In this document: one piece after another, positions 39,494 through 51,613 of the stretch | How positions within the stretch are numbered: position 1 is the stretch's first letter | Layout of the letters: the number at the start of each line of letters is the position of its first letter | Assembly: GCA_015665315.1 (NCBI GenBank) | Contig: JADFAK010000101.1 | Coordinates: 32,433-96,432, forward strand | Origin: Flavobacteriales bacterium | GTDB taxonomy: Bacteria > Bacteroidota > Bacteroidia > Flavobacteriales_D > Sanyastnellaceae | Length of the DNA stretch: 64,000 nucleotides | Direction of reading: 5' to 3' | Notes under the pieces: generated by a model | Seen by the model: only the letters and a program-made list of their open reading frames with translations | What the model was told of the DNA's origin: nothing | The model's database searches: none | Program-made: the position numbers and the translations under genes

Positions 39494-40158
39494 GTCAAAT
39501 ACTTCGATGCTTCTCGAATGCTTAGAGGTTTCAATTCATGGTTTTCCAGGAACCATTGTACGCGATCGGGATGGGTTTTGCTGTATTGACGCAAGGCCCA
39601 CCCAATCGCTTTTCGAATAAAAAATTCATCCTTATCCAAATGCCTAGAGATGTACAAAAACAACAATTCTTCGTTGACTTTCTCCTTAAACTTCAATTGA
39701 TAAATAAGCGAAACACGATTCAACCAAAAATCAGGATGTTCATTCCAGCTATCAATCACAGCATCGGGTTTAATTGGAGCAGTGGAATACCAATGGCCAA
39801 CCAAATTCGAGCTAATGTAATCAACGGTGTCCCACCAACTTTTCGTGAGCACCATATATTCTACGATTTCATGAAAGCTAGAAGGCCATTTCTTTCGCGC
39901 ACGATACAGCGTCTCCATGCAAAATAACTGCCACTCTCGCTCATCCTGTTTCCAGCAGTAGGCAACAAAATCTGCGATGTCGTCAGGCAGACCGTATTCC
40001 CCCCAGAATTCTTTTTGGATCACATTTCTCTGCGGTGATTTTATCCCATAGAATTTAAATTGATCGCGCATATAGGCTTCCATTTGTTTGGCCGTTTCCG
40101 AATTTAGTTCGTGCTCGAAGGCCGACTTCAACGGGGCTAAATAGGCTGCAGTATTCAT
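39490..40158 (-). CDS. DNA alkylation repair protein (AlkD-like HEAT-repeat)
   Basis: QMEAYMRDQFKFYGIKSPQRNVIQKEFW; TKSWWDTVDYISSNLVG; FFIRKAIGWALRQYSKTHPDRVQWFL. Confidence 0.93.
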   Translation of the reverse strand: MNTAAYLAPLKSAFEHELNSETAKQMEAYMRDQFKFYGIKSPQRNVIQKEFWGEYGLPDDIADFVAYCWKQDEREWQLFCMETLYRARKKWPSSFHEIVEYMVLTKSWWDTVDYISSNLVGHWYSTAPIKPDAVIDSWNEHPDFWLNRVSLIYQLKFKEKVNEELLFLYISRHLDKDEFFIRKAIGWALRQYSKTHPDRVQWFLENHELKPLSIREASKYLT

Positions 40159-40211
40159 TGGATTATTTTCTTGGGGACGCGTAATATTAACTAAATTTCC
40201 GCGCTATTTCA

Positions 40212-42900
<2,689 letters not shown>

Positions 42901-44187
42901 CTAGCGCGCCAAATAATCTCCGTAGGCTTCCCGCAGGGAGTAAAACAGGAGGTCGGCCTGTAAGGTATATCCCGCTGACGTGAAATGGATCTTGTCACTC
43001 TTGGCAAGTCCCGCTTGCTCCCAGGTTCTGATCGAGTTGAGTCCGCCCATGATTTCGAATAAGTCCCAAACAGCTCCATCGTATTTCTTCGCCAAATTAA
43101 TCATGCCTTCACGCACGCCAAGCGCATTCCTGTTGGCATTGCGTCGTTTGTAATAGCTGTCGTTGTTCGTCAAGAACAGGAAGTTGGCATACGGATTAAC
43201 GTGCAGGATTTGCTGGATCAAGGAATCGTAATTCATCTCGAATTGGCTGACATTAAAACTACTTGTCGGCTGGTAGGCGTCATTGATTCCAATACCGAAA
43301 ATCACTAGGTCTGGATTGATGCTCCTCAATTGATTCTCCATTAGCGCGCAGCGCAAATAACTGGGAACACTGGCTCCATTCACCCCAATGGCATTGTAAA
43401 CCAGTCCGCTTTCCGAAAAATCGTCTAGGCGTAACCCCTGAAGTGTAAATGAGGTTTGCAAGGAGTCAGTCTTAACAATCTGTATCTGCAGGGTATCATA
43501 AGCTTGGCCTAGAAAGAACTCCACACTATTGTCGGTCGAATCGACGAGTGTTTCATAAACGAGAAAACTCGAGTCCAAGGCCAAACTAAAAGACTCGGGA
43601 ATCATGTCGTAAAACACTTTGACCTTTGTAAAAGGATAGATTACCGAGTCTGTGTCAAAACTCCACAGTTTAAATGTAGCATTGGAATCCAGCGTTGTTG
43701 CCGTGTAACCGGACGCTCCCCAATTGCAGTGATGTTTGTTGTGCGAGTTCTTACACCCTTCCCAGTCCCCAGCGTATTCTACTTTGAAATTCCCCGGTCC
43801 ATTGGTATGGGCAAGGCGGAAAGGAAACAAAAATCCGCGCGGACCTTTTATCCCTTCGGATAGACTAAAAAGATTTTCCCTCAATCGGTTGCTGAGCACT
43901 CCTGCTTGAACGTGTGAGCCACCCATGTGCAGGATATTCACCCGACCTTGACCGTTGAATATTAGCTCATCTAGCTTGTTGTAAAAACGATTAAAAGAAG
44001 TTGTGTCGCCGTAATATTGAATTTTGTTCTGACGGTAATTGATGAATGGATATTCAGGTAGATCGATACCTACGGCATGCGGCTTTGCTTCCAATGCATT
44101 GTATTGAACCGATGATGATGCCAACACAAGCAGTACTGTAGCGAGAAATGAAGTAAAAAAAACAAATTGGACTACGGGCTTCCTCAT
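42901..44187 (-). CDS. SGNH/GDSL-hydrolase-like protein, variant block I (GGSH)
   Basis: VNILHMGGSHVQAGVLSNRL; IFGIGINDAY; C-terminal SDKIHFTSAGYTLQADLL. MRKPVV start 44187. Confidence 0.75.
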   Translation of the reverse strand: MRKPVVQFVFFTSFLATVLLVLASSSVQYNALEAKPHAVGIDLPEYPFINYRQNKIQYYGDTTSFNRFYNKLDELIFNGQGRVNILHMGGSHVQAGVLSNRLRENLFSLSEGIKGPRGFLFPFRLAHTNGPGNFKVEYAGDWEGCKNSHNKHHCNWGASGYTATTLDSNATFKLWSFDTDSVIYPFTKVKVFYDMIPESFSLALDSSFLVYETLVDSTDNSVEFFLGQAYDTLQIQIVKTDSLQTSFTLQGLRLDDFSESGLVYNAIGVNGASVPSYLRCALMENQLRSINPDLVIFGIGINDAYQPTSSFNVSQFEMNYDSLIQQILHVNPYANFLFLTNNDSYYKRRNANRNALGVREGMINLAKKYDGAVWDLFEIMGGLNSIRTWEQAGLAKSDKIHFTSAGYTLQADLLFYSLREAYGDYLAR

Positions 44188-45647
44188 TTCGCTTCTTTCC
44201 ATAGCTTGTAATCCTCCTGGATAGCAATATTCAATAATTCAGCAATTCGCTTGGCACCGGCGGGTGTGAAGTGGGTGTAATCACTGCCAGCAAGCGCAGG
44301 CTCTGCGTTAACCCAACTTTGCATCGAGTTTCGTCCGCCCATAACTTCGTAAATATCCCAAAAAGCACAGCCAGTTTCGAAGCTAGCCCGCTTTAATGCG
44401 TCGCGTACTTCGGGTAAAAACGGACGGGTCACGAAATGGTCTTTTTCTTTGGTGGCCATGTCAGACGGACCAATGACCATGAAACTCGCATTGGGAACCA
44501 TTGATTTCAAGTAGGAAATTTGTGAAGCGAACCAGTTTCCATAGCGATCAGCTTCTTCGACGCTTTGAATGTAGGGAACTGTGTTACCACCGAATTGCAA
44601 GATGATTAATCCGATTTCAAGTTCGTTGTATTGCGCCTGAAGTTGGGCCTTGCTGATTTTCTTGAACAAGGTTCCAGAGCTTCCACGTAAAGGAATGTTG
44701 TCGATATGAACTCCAGTAGGACTGTCAAAGCAGATACCGTAAAATTCAGGACTCAATGCTCCCGAAACGTCAATTCTCAAATCACTCGGCGTAGAGTCAA
44801 AATTCCATTCCAAGGTCGAAAAGTTCTGATTGACTTCAATTTTTTCCGAAGACAAGGGTAGGCCATTTGCGCTTGCGCTGAGAATAAATGGCTTTTCAAT
44901 ATGGCCCAACATCAATCGTGCACGAGTCCATTGCTTGCTTTTCGAATAGGTCATGCGACCCGGCTTGTATTCCAACCACGCTTCAATCAAGGTGTCGCTA
45001 GGCCATTCAGTAGAAATAGGGGTGAAGCGATTGAAATGCGCCAGTAATCCGTAGCGATTGTGTTTAACAGTGGTATCCTTCCGACCATTGATCGTGTATC
45101 GATACCAAGATTCGGAAGCCTCTTGATCGATGGCCAATGTCGGGATCACTTCTGTAATATGCACAAAACCAGGTCCGTAACCGCCATACTTCTTTTGAAA
45201 TTCATTGCGCAAATACCCTGTAATGCGATCGCCCTCGATTTGAGAATCGCCGTAGTGTAAAATGCGCACAGACTTAGACTTATCCGACTCGACGGCGCGG
45301 AGGGCTTTGAAAAATTTATCCAAAGCTTGTTTGTTGTCAACATCATATTGAAGTCGCATCAAGGCTTGTCGGCGCACAGCTTCTTCTTTGAGCAGACTGT
45401 CCTTAATCGCCAGTGAATCGACGTCGACGGTATACACATCCAAAAACTCGCCAATATCTTTTATCGGAGCTTCGGCCAACGTATCGGCGGCTAAGAAACT
45501 ATCCCATGTTTCAAATTCAAGCGTGAAATTATCGCTCACTTTGATGCCGTCTTCAGGGAATACCCACATCGTTAGGCTGCAAAGGGTGCCTACCGCAAGT
45601 AAACTTAGAAGGGTGTGAACTGGTTTAATCATGATGTGAAAATGCAC
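44184..45647 (-). CDS. SGNH/GDSL-hydrolase-like protein, block I GDSQ
   Basis: VRILHYGDSQIEGDRITGYLRNEFQKKYGG; LQFGGNTV; DYTHFTPAGAKRIAELL. Confidence 0.8.
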   Translation of the reverse strand: MHFHIMIKPVHTLLSLLAVGTLCSLTMWVFPEDGIKVSDNFTLEFETWDSFLAADTLAEAPIKDIGEFLDVYTVDVDSLAIKDSLLKEEAVRRQALMRLQYDVDNKQALDKFFKALRAVESDKSKSVRILHYGDSQIEGDRITGYLRNEFQKKYGGYGPGFVHITEVIPTLAIDQEASESWYRYTINGRKDTTVKHNRYGLLAHFNRFTPISTEWPSDTLIEAWLEYKPGRMTYSKSKQWTRARLMLGHIEKPFILSASANGLPLSSEKIEVNQNFSTLEWNFDSTPSDLRIDVSGALSPEFYGICFDSPTGVHIDNIPLRGSSGTLFKKISKAQLQAQYNELEIGLIILQFGGNTVPYIQSVEEADRYGNWFASQISYLKSMVPNASFMVIGPSDMATKEKDHFVTRPFLPEVRDALKRASFETGCAFWDIYEVMGGRNSMQSWVNAEPALAGSDYTHFTPAGAKRIAELLNIAIQEDYKLWKEAK

Positions 45648-45748
45648 TTTATTGGGACAGCTTTTGGGCTCGTGTCCACGAACTATTAAAACTCAGTTTT
45701 TAATGAAAATAGTGCCTGATTTGTGCACGGCTGTGAAAGAAAGTGTAT

Positions 45749-46459
45749 TCAGTCCGATATCCGGTTTATGTGCAGCTTCTTTGCGATTTTCTGCGTGCTG
45801 AATTGGCCTTTGTTCTTTTCAAGGAATTCGTCTGTAGCCGTGGTGCAGCCTGACCAAATGTAGTAATCATCGATAATCGCTGTTCCGCCAACTGATAAAT
45901 TGGGCATAATGCGATCCAAGCAGGTTTTGACACTTTCGTACCAGTCGCAATCAATGTGCGCGAAAGCAATCTTATCCGAGAAGTTCATCGTGTCTTCGAA
46001 CAATCCTTGTCGCAATGAAATATTCTGCTCCTTCAAAACCAAGCCAAATTCCTCAAAGCTATTCTCCACTTTTTTCTTCAAATCATCTTCGTAGCCGTAA
46101 TACGCACCTCCGTCAATCCCCTTTGATTCGCCCGATTTGATCACTTCGTACCGATCGGTCACATCTTTTCCGTCGGCAGTTGAAGGCGGCGGAATCATAC
46201 CAAAGACGTCATAAACTTGCAGTTCTCGGCTTTGATTTTTGTTCAGACCAATAAGTATCGCGCTACCTCCCAAGGCACATCCCGCTTCCAACAGAATCCC
46301 GGGAATACCTTCTTTCTCTAGTCGTTCAACTTGATTTTTAATGGCCAAAAGCGCATCTTCCTTTAGATAAGACAGCTTTTTAGCTTTAATGGATTTTATA
46401 TCCTTGTGTTTGGCCTGAATGGCAGCTGATGACACAAAGGTTTTGATTTTATCGATCAT
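45749..46459 (-). CDS. class I SAM-dependent methyltransferase (TylF/MycF-type macrocin O-methyltransferase-like)
   Basis: ILLEAGCALGGSAILIGL; IAFAHIDCDWYESVKTCLDRIMPNLSVGGTAIIDDY. Confidence 0.8.
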   Translation of the reverse strand: MIDKIKTFVSSAAIQAKHKDIKSIKAKKLSYLKEDALLAIKNQVERLEKEGIPGILLEAGCALGGSAILIGLNKNQSRELQVYDVFGMIPPPSTADGKDVTDRYEVIKSGESKGIDGGAYYGYEDDLKKKVENSFEEFGLVLKEQNISLRQGLFEDTMNFSDKIAFAHIDCDWYESVKTCLDRIMPNLSVGGTAIIDDYYIWSGCTTATDEFLEKNKGQFSTQKIAKKLHINRISD

Positions 46460-46592
46460 GTGCGAAAGTTAGTTCTTTGCTGCAATTTGCGTCCTATTTT
46501 TAGTGCTTTTGACGAGAAAGTTCTTTACCGTTGCGAGAACGCACAATTATTAATTCTTGCCTACGTTTGGGTATTACCGAGGCCTATTCTCC

Positions 46593-47231
46593 ATGAAACC
46601 AGTCAATTATCTGTTTGTTTTTTTCTTGTTTTTAGTATGCACAAGGCAAATGCATAGCCAAGTTCCTAGGACCGACGGTTTTGGAGTAAACGCTGGTGCG
46701 ATATACGGTCATGTTAGAATGCAGCTGGCTTCCCTAAATCAGGGAACTCAAATTCGTGTAAGATCTCATGGCGGTTTTACGTTTGGCGCTATCTATCACA
46801 AGCAATTGAGTCAGCGTGTGCGCGTGCGACCTGGAATTCAGTTCGTTGCGTTAAAAAGTGTTCTCATCTACGAACATAGCGATGGCGATTTGGTTTCGCG
46901 CGAACTGTTTCCTGCTTATTTAGAGATCCCTTTGCATTTTCTCTTTACCAACAAAGAATTTGGAAACAACATCACGGCCTTGTTTGGGGTCAAACTTTCC
47001 AAGAGTATTTTATGGCATGCCGATGACGAGTTGATATTACGAGATTCCTTCACGAGTGCCGATTTCGGTCTGGGCAAAGAATTCACCCTCGGAAAAACAC
47101 GGCTGAGTCCGGAACTTATCTTGTCCCTTGGAGTCGAGAATATTTTCAGGTACTCGACCATTGCTGCTTTTAACGACAATATTGAAAGTTTGTATCTCAA
47201 CCAACTCACGCTCAAAGTTCACTGGTATTGA
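46593..47231 (+). CDS. outer-membrane beta-barrel protein, possibly PorT-like
   Basis: Start MKPVNYLFVFFLFLVC (46593); beta-barrel pattern, VRPGIQFVALK...FPAYLEIPLHFLF; TACGTTTG promoter-like box at 46562-46569. Confidence 0.6.
   Translation: MKPVNYLFVFFLFLVCTRQMHSQVPRTDGFGVNAGAIYGHVRMQLASLNQGTQIRVRSHGGFTFGAIYHKQLSQRVRVRPGIQFVALKSVLIYEHSDGDLVSRELFPAYLEIPLHFLFTNKEFGNNITALFGVKLSKSILWHADDELILRDSFTSADFGLGKEFTLGKTRLSPELILSLGVENIFRYSTIAAFNDNIESLYLNQLTLKVHWY
46639..46652 (+). repeat. 14-mer GCACAAGGCAAATG copy
   Basis: Exact match to 9552-9565, 51429-51442 and 59670-59683, all on + strand. Confidence 0.7.
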
Positions 47232-47303
47232 TAGTTGTCCCGTTGAAAACTCAGGTTTTTCGGAATTGAACAAGACACAATACCAATCCATCACTTCCTA
47301 TAT

Positions 47304-47963
47304 TTGGGCATGCGATTTTTTCTATTGGCCCTTTCTGTTTTTCTGCTTTCTCCTACACTTCTTGCCCAGGAAGATTCTACTTCGACCAGTAAACTTTCAT
47401 GGGGAGTGAGCGCTGGCTTGTTCATGGCGCATACAAGTATCACTAAGTTCGACGGATTTAGTAATACAGTGACCGACAACTATGAGGTTGACTATAAAAT
47501 GGGTTATGGAGTGAGTGGCGGATTTGTTGTGGTCTACGACATGAGTCCAAAGTGGATCCTGAAACCCTATTTGCGCGCGTCGCTAAGTAGTGCAGAAGTC
47601 CAACATAAATTTAGTACCGAGCCTGTACACAATCATCAAATATATCCTCTCGTCGCGGAGTTTGGCTTGCTTGTCGAACGTGAATTGGGGCAAGGTGATT
47701 ACCGACCTAGCGTGCTGTTTGGAGGAAATGTGAGCTACAATGTTCAATTGTATGACGCCCCCGAGCTGGAATTGAAACCGGTAGATTTTATGGGGCAAAT
47801 TGGCTTTGGAGTGAAGAGCAAAAAGACTCACGCTACCTGGGCTGTGGACCTCATGCTGTCCATTGGTTTACGGCAATTGGCACTTTCGGAAGGGAGTATT
47901 TACAACCAGGCCACGGGCAAGGTAAGTCGCAACAACTTGGGCTTGTATTTCTACTTTTATTAG
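47304..47963 (+). CDS. outer-membrane beta-barrel-type hypothetical protein
   Basis: Signal peptide FFLLALSVFLLSPTLLAQ; WGVSAGLFMAHTSITKFDGF..., C-terminal NLGLYFYFY. Confidence 0.65.
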   Translation: MGMRFFLLALSVFLLSPTLLAQEDSTSTSKLSWGVSAGLFMAHTSITKFDGFSNTVTDNYEVDYKMGYGVSGGFVVVYDMSPKWILKPYLRASLSSAEVQHKFSTEPVHNHQIYPLVAEFGLLVERELGQGDYRPSVLFGGNVSYNVQLYDAPELELKPVDFMGQIGFGVKSKKTHATWAVDLMLSIGLRQLALSEGSIYNQATGKVSRNNLGLYFYFY

Positions 47964-48073
47964 CATTTGCCTTTATGGCTCATTCTTTTCAAAATCAAAT
48001 CACCCTTCCATGTTCATAATTCCACACGGCTTACACCGTTAATTGGGTAATCGTCTTTAATTTCGACATTGTT

Positions 48074-48769
48074 ATGGAAGATCGTACCCCCATCATTCGT
48101 TTGGAAAAAGCCCGCATCGCACGTGCCGAGAATATTGTGCTTGATGCCGTTGATTTTTATGTCTATCCAGGTGAGTTTGTTTACCTTATTGGAAAGACGG
48201 GATCAGGAAAAAGCAGCTTGCTCAAGGCGATCTATGCCGATGTCGAGTTGGAGTCGGGTGAAGGTGAAGTGTGCGGTTTTGACTTGGTTTCGCTTAAACG
48301 CCGACAAGTTCCTAAATTGAGACGTAAGCTGGGCATTGTGTTTCAAGACTTCGAATTACTTACCGATCGGTCGGTCATAGACAACTTGAGATTTGTGCTC
48401 AAAGCTACGGGCTGGAAGGACAAGAAGGAGATCGAGATTCGCATGGAACAAGTTCTTGTGAGTGTGGGCATGGAGACCAAAGGATATAAACGTCCGCACG
48501 AATTATCAGGAGGAGAGCAACAACGAGTAGCCATCGCGCGCGCTTTGTTGAACGAACCAGATTTAATTCTGGCCGATGAGCCAACGGGAAATCTGGATCC
48601 CGAGACGACGGAGGAGATTTTGAATTTGCTCTACGCTATTAGCAAGCAGGGGAAAGCCGTCTTGATGGCAACCCACGATTATGCCTTCATGAAACGATAT
48701 GCGGCACGTACCATCGTCTGCGCAGGTGGAGTTCTAAATGAGCAATCTGCACCAGCCGAAACAGCGTAA
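48074..48769 (+). CDS. ftsE: ABC transporter ATP-binding protein, FtsE-like
   Basis: [90 protein letters not shown]. Confidence 0.85.
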   Translation: MEDRTPIIRLEKARIARAENIVLDAVDFYVYPGEFVYLIGKTGSGKSSLLKAIYADVELESGEGEVCGFDLVSLKRRQVPKLRRKLGIVFQDFELLTDRSVIDNLRFVLKATGWKDKKEIEIRMEQVLVSVGMETKGYKRPHELSGGEQQRVAIARALLNEPDLILADEPTGNLDPETTEEILNLLYAISKQGKAVLMATHDYAFMKRYAARTIVCAGGVLNEQSAPAETA

Positions 48770-48771
48770 TC

Positions 48772-49491
48772 GTGCCAGCGCTGTCGATTATCATACCTGT
48801 TTACAACGGAGAAGAGACTATCCAAGCTTGCATCGATTCGGTGCTCGGGCAAACTTTCACCGACTTTGAAATCATTGTTTGTGATGGGAAGAGCGCCGAC
48901 AATACAATTGAATTGCTCGCTAAATACCAAGACCGCATTTTACTGTCGTCGGAAAGTGATTGTGGAATTTACGATGCAATGAACCGAGGATTGGATCTTG
49001 CTCAGGGGGAGTGGGTGTATTTTTTGGGAGCCGATGATGAACTTGCCAGTAAGGATGTATTGCGCGAAGTCTTTTCGTCGGTGGATAAACGTGCCCATTT
49101 GATTCTAGGAAGGGCGCGTCACGAGCATTTGAGCTCAAGCAAGGTGCCCATTGAATATCGAAGTACGCTTGATAAAAAGATCTTATGGCGTAATACCGTC
49201 CACCATCAATCGGCGTTCTACCGTCGTTCACTTTTCGCCGATTTCCGTTACAGTGTGGAGTACAAGGTGTTGGCCGATTACCATTTGAATATCAAGCTAT
49301 TCTTGGATGACGTAAGAACGGTTGAGGTTGATACCTTGATTGCCATCTGTGATGCAAGAGGAATTTCTAAGCAGTTCGAGACTAGTCTGTACCGAGAAGA
49401 ACTCAAGCTAAAAGCAAGTCTGCTCACAGGAAGCCAGATGCTCGTTCAACGAGTTTGGGTGTGGCTCAAGTACCTGTGGAAGAACACCTAG
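48772..49491 (+). CDS. glycosyltransferase family 2 (GTG start)
   Basis: LSIIIPVYNGEETIQACIDSVLGQTFTDFEIIVCDGKSADNTIELLAKY; GADDELA. Confidence 0.93.
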   Translation: MPALSIIIPVYNGEETIQACIDSVLGQTFTDFEIIVCDGKSADNTIELLAKYQDRILLSSESDCGIYDAMNRGLDLAQGEWVYFLGADDELASKDVLREVFSSVDKRAHLILGRARHEHLSSSKVPIEYRSTLDKKILWRNTVHHQSAFYRRSLFADFRYSVEYKVLADYHLNIKLFLDDVRTVEVDTLIAICDARGISKQFETSLYREELKLKASLLTGSQMLVQRVWVWLKYLWKNT

Positions 49492-50600
49492 TTGCCTTCA
49501 ATCTCGGCGTAAATCTTTCTAAAGACCAATTTTTCATTCTCCCAGGTAAGCTCTTTTGCGGCGCGGACAAGGTTTTTCTGCCAGGTATCCCTTTCATTGG
49601 AAGCCAAGGCAGCATTGATAGTTTCGGCAATGTCGGTAGGCGTATATCCCCTGGTCGTCATCCCAATTTCATAGGTGTCGACGATGCGCTTGAGCTCAGG
49701 TAGAGGAGAAGTGACAACTGGAATTCCGGCATGGATATAGTCGAAGAGTTTATTTGGCAGACTAAGCTTGTAGTTCAAGTGGAGTGGCTTGTCAAGCGAT
49801 AGGCCAAGGTCGGCGATAGAGGTATATTCGCGCAGTTGGTCAAAGGGCATTTTGGGCATGAAGACTACTTTGTTTTGAAGACCTAGAGCTTGACTGCGTT
49901 CTTTTGCCAAGCCGACTTCTTGTCCGCTTCCAATCACAAGGAAAAGCACATTTTCTACCCATTGCATCGCTTCAACTGCCTCGAGGCAACCGCGATCATA
50001 ATCGATGTAAGCGCCTTGTAGAAGCACAATTCGCCGATAGTCTGGCAGATTGAGCTGGGCTCGGGTCGGACGCTTGTCCATTGCTTTGAACGGCGGGATG
50101 TTTCGCACCACTTGGACGGGCACACTATACAATTTGCGGTAGATGGCTGCTATGGATTCGTTGACGGTGACAACGTGGCGCAGCTTTGGAAAGATCCATT
50201 TTTCAATGGCCAGCCATACTGATTTTTGAAATCGCCTCCCCGTAAGTCCGGCTGATTCGGTGAAATATTCGTGGCTATCGTACACAATGTGCCAGCGTTT
50301 CAATCGTGCTACAATGAAAGCGGGAAGCAAGGTATCAAGGTCATTGACATGCACGACATCGAACTTTCTACTCAATAAGAAGAACAGCAATCGCAAATTT
50401 AAGCTGGCATAGAAAAGAGCTCCAGATGTAAAGGGAAGTCGCAGTCTGACTACCTCATAAGCCCGATCCATCGCTTCACTTGTCTTGAGCTTACGGCCAA
50501 CGAGGGTGAGCGAATGCCCTTGATGCAGAAGTTCATCACAAACTTTACGCACACGTTGATCATGAACGAGGTCGTTGCTTACAAGAACCGCGATTTTCAT
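49488..50600 (-). CDS. glycosyltransferase, GT4/GT-B type
   Basis: Start MKIAVLVSNDLVHDQRVRKVCDELLHQGHSLTLVGRK (50600); LPNKLFDYIHAGIPVVTSPLPELKRIV. Confidence 0.9.
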   Translation of the reverse strand: MKIAVLVSNDLVHDQRVRKVCDELLHQGHSLTLVGRKLKTSEAMDRAYEVVRLRLPFTSGALFYASLNLRLLFFLLSRKFDVVHVNDLDTLLPAFIVARLKRWHIVYDSHEYFTESAGLTGRRFQKSVWLAIEKWIFPKLRHVVTVNESIAAIYRKLYSVPVQVVRNIPPFKAMDKRPTRAQLNLPDYRRIVLLQGAYIDYDRGCLEAVEAMQWVENVLFLVIGSGQEVGLAKERSQALGLQNKVVFMPKMPFDQLREYTSIADLGLSLDKPLHLNYKLSLPNKLFDYIHAGIPVVTSPLPELKRIVDTYEIGMTTRGYTPTDIAETINAALASNERDTWQKNLVRAAKELTWENEKLVFRKIYAEIEGN

Positions 50601-50601
50601 C

Positions 50602-51432
50602 CTATTTCTTTTGCTGATTTTCGTTGCGAATCTCTGTAAGTACACGTTTGGTGTAAAGTGGGAACTCGCCATTCATCATCCAATTGTAATAGCCAGGATC
50701 CTTTGAAAGCACCTCTGAAACGGGCTGACCTTTGTATTTGCCAAAGTTAAAACAAACGATTTCGTCGTCGTTGTAGACGAGTCGGCCAAGCATATCCGCA
50801 TTCTTCCCACGCTGACAAAATTTGTGCAGCACGTCCATATCATTTTCAAACTTGGGAAGGACATTGCCTTTGGCGTCGATTACTTCCGCGCCGTCGTATT
50901 TGGTGAGCATTGATTTGAAAACTTCCAAGGTCGCCATTGTATCTGGCATGGCTTCGTGCGCACCAGATAGTTCCTCATTGCAATAAAATTTGTACGCGGC
51001 TTTCAACGTTCGTTGCTCCATGATATGAAAGATGGTTTGCACATCAATCATATTGCGATCTTCCATGTTGAAGTTTATTCCGGCTCGTAAGAATTCTTCG
51101 GCCAAAACAGGGATGTCGAATTTATTCGAGTTAAAGCCTCCAAGGTCGCAACCATGAAGGAATTTGAACAGACCTTTAGAAATCTGCTTGAAGGTGGGAG
51201 CATCTTTTACATCTTCGTCGTAAACACCGTGAATGAGACTCGTCTCCAAGGGAATAGGCATTTCGGGATTAATGAGATACCGATTCTCTTTCCCGGGTAA
51301 TTCTGGTTTCTTGTGAATGGACCCATCGGGCATGATTTTCACAATGGCGAGCTCAACTATTCGATCGGTTGAAACGTTAACTCCAGTTGTTTCAAGGTCA
51401 AAGAATGCAATAGGTTTTCTAAGGTTTAGCAC
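50602..51432 (-). CDS. DnaQ-like 3'-5' exonuclease
   Basis: RKPIAFFDLETTGVNVSTDRIVELAIV; GGFNSNKFDIPVLAEEF; GAHEAMPDTMATLEVF; probable GTG start at 51432 (MLNLRKPIAFF), upstream alternative 51453. Confidence 0.9.
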   Translation of the reverse strand: MLNLRKPIAFFDLETTGVNVSTDRIVELAIVKIMPDGSIHKKPELPGKENRYLINPEMPIPLETSLIHGVYDEDVKDAPTFKQISKGLFKFLHGCDLGGFNSNKFDIPVLAEEFLRAGINFNMEDRNMIDVQTIFHIMEQRTLKAAYKFYCNEELSGAHEAMPDTMATLEVFKSMLTKYDGAEVIDAKGNVLPKFENDMDVLHKFCQRGKNADMLGRLVYNDDEIVCFNFGKYKGQPVSEVLSKDPGYYNWMMNGEFPLYTKRVLTEIRNENQQKK

Positions 51433-51442
51433 AAGGCAAATG
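51429..51442 (+). repeat. 14-mer GCACAAGGCAAATG copy
   Basis: Exact match, + strand, overlaps the 5' end of the exonuclease gene. Confidence 0.7.
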
Positions 51443-51550
51443 TTTTTTTTCACTCCAACAAAATAGATTCAAAAGGAGTGCGTTATTACTGTACAAGTAG
51501 AGTAGTAGGTTCACATTAACGCAAGTTAAGGTGGCCTAAATTAAGCAGAA

Positions 51551-51586
51551 CAGAAAACCCTTTACGGGAGTGTAAAGGGTTTTCTG
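51551..51586. terminator. strong hairpin/terminator between the OmpA/PD40 gene and the exonuclease
   Basis: Perfect 15-bp stem CAGAAAACCCTTTAC-GGGAGT-GTAAAGGGTTTTCTG. Confidence 0.8.
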
Positions 51587-51613
51587 CTTTTCTAATATTT
51601 CGTAAGTCTATTA

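Noticed and set aside
44864-44881. Reverse-orientation partial match CATTTGCGCTTGCGCTGA (also degenerate matches near 13670 and 24844)
   Set aside because: Lies within coding sequence and lacks one base or has several mismatches; not enough to count as a family member, although it weakens a strict strand-bias claim.
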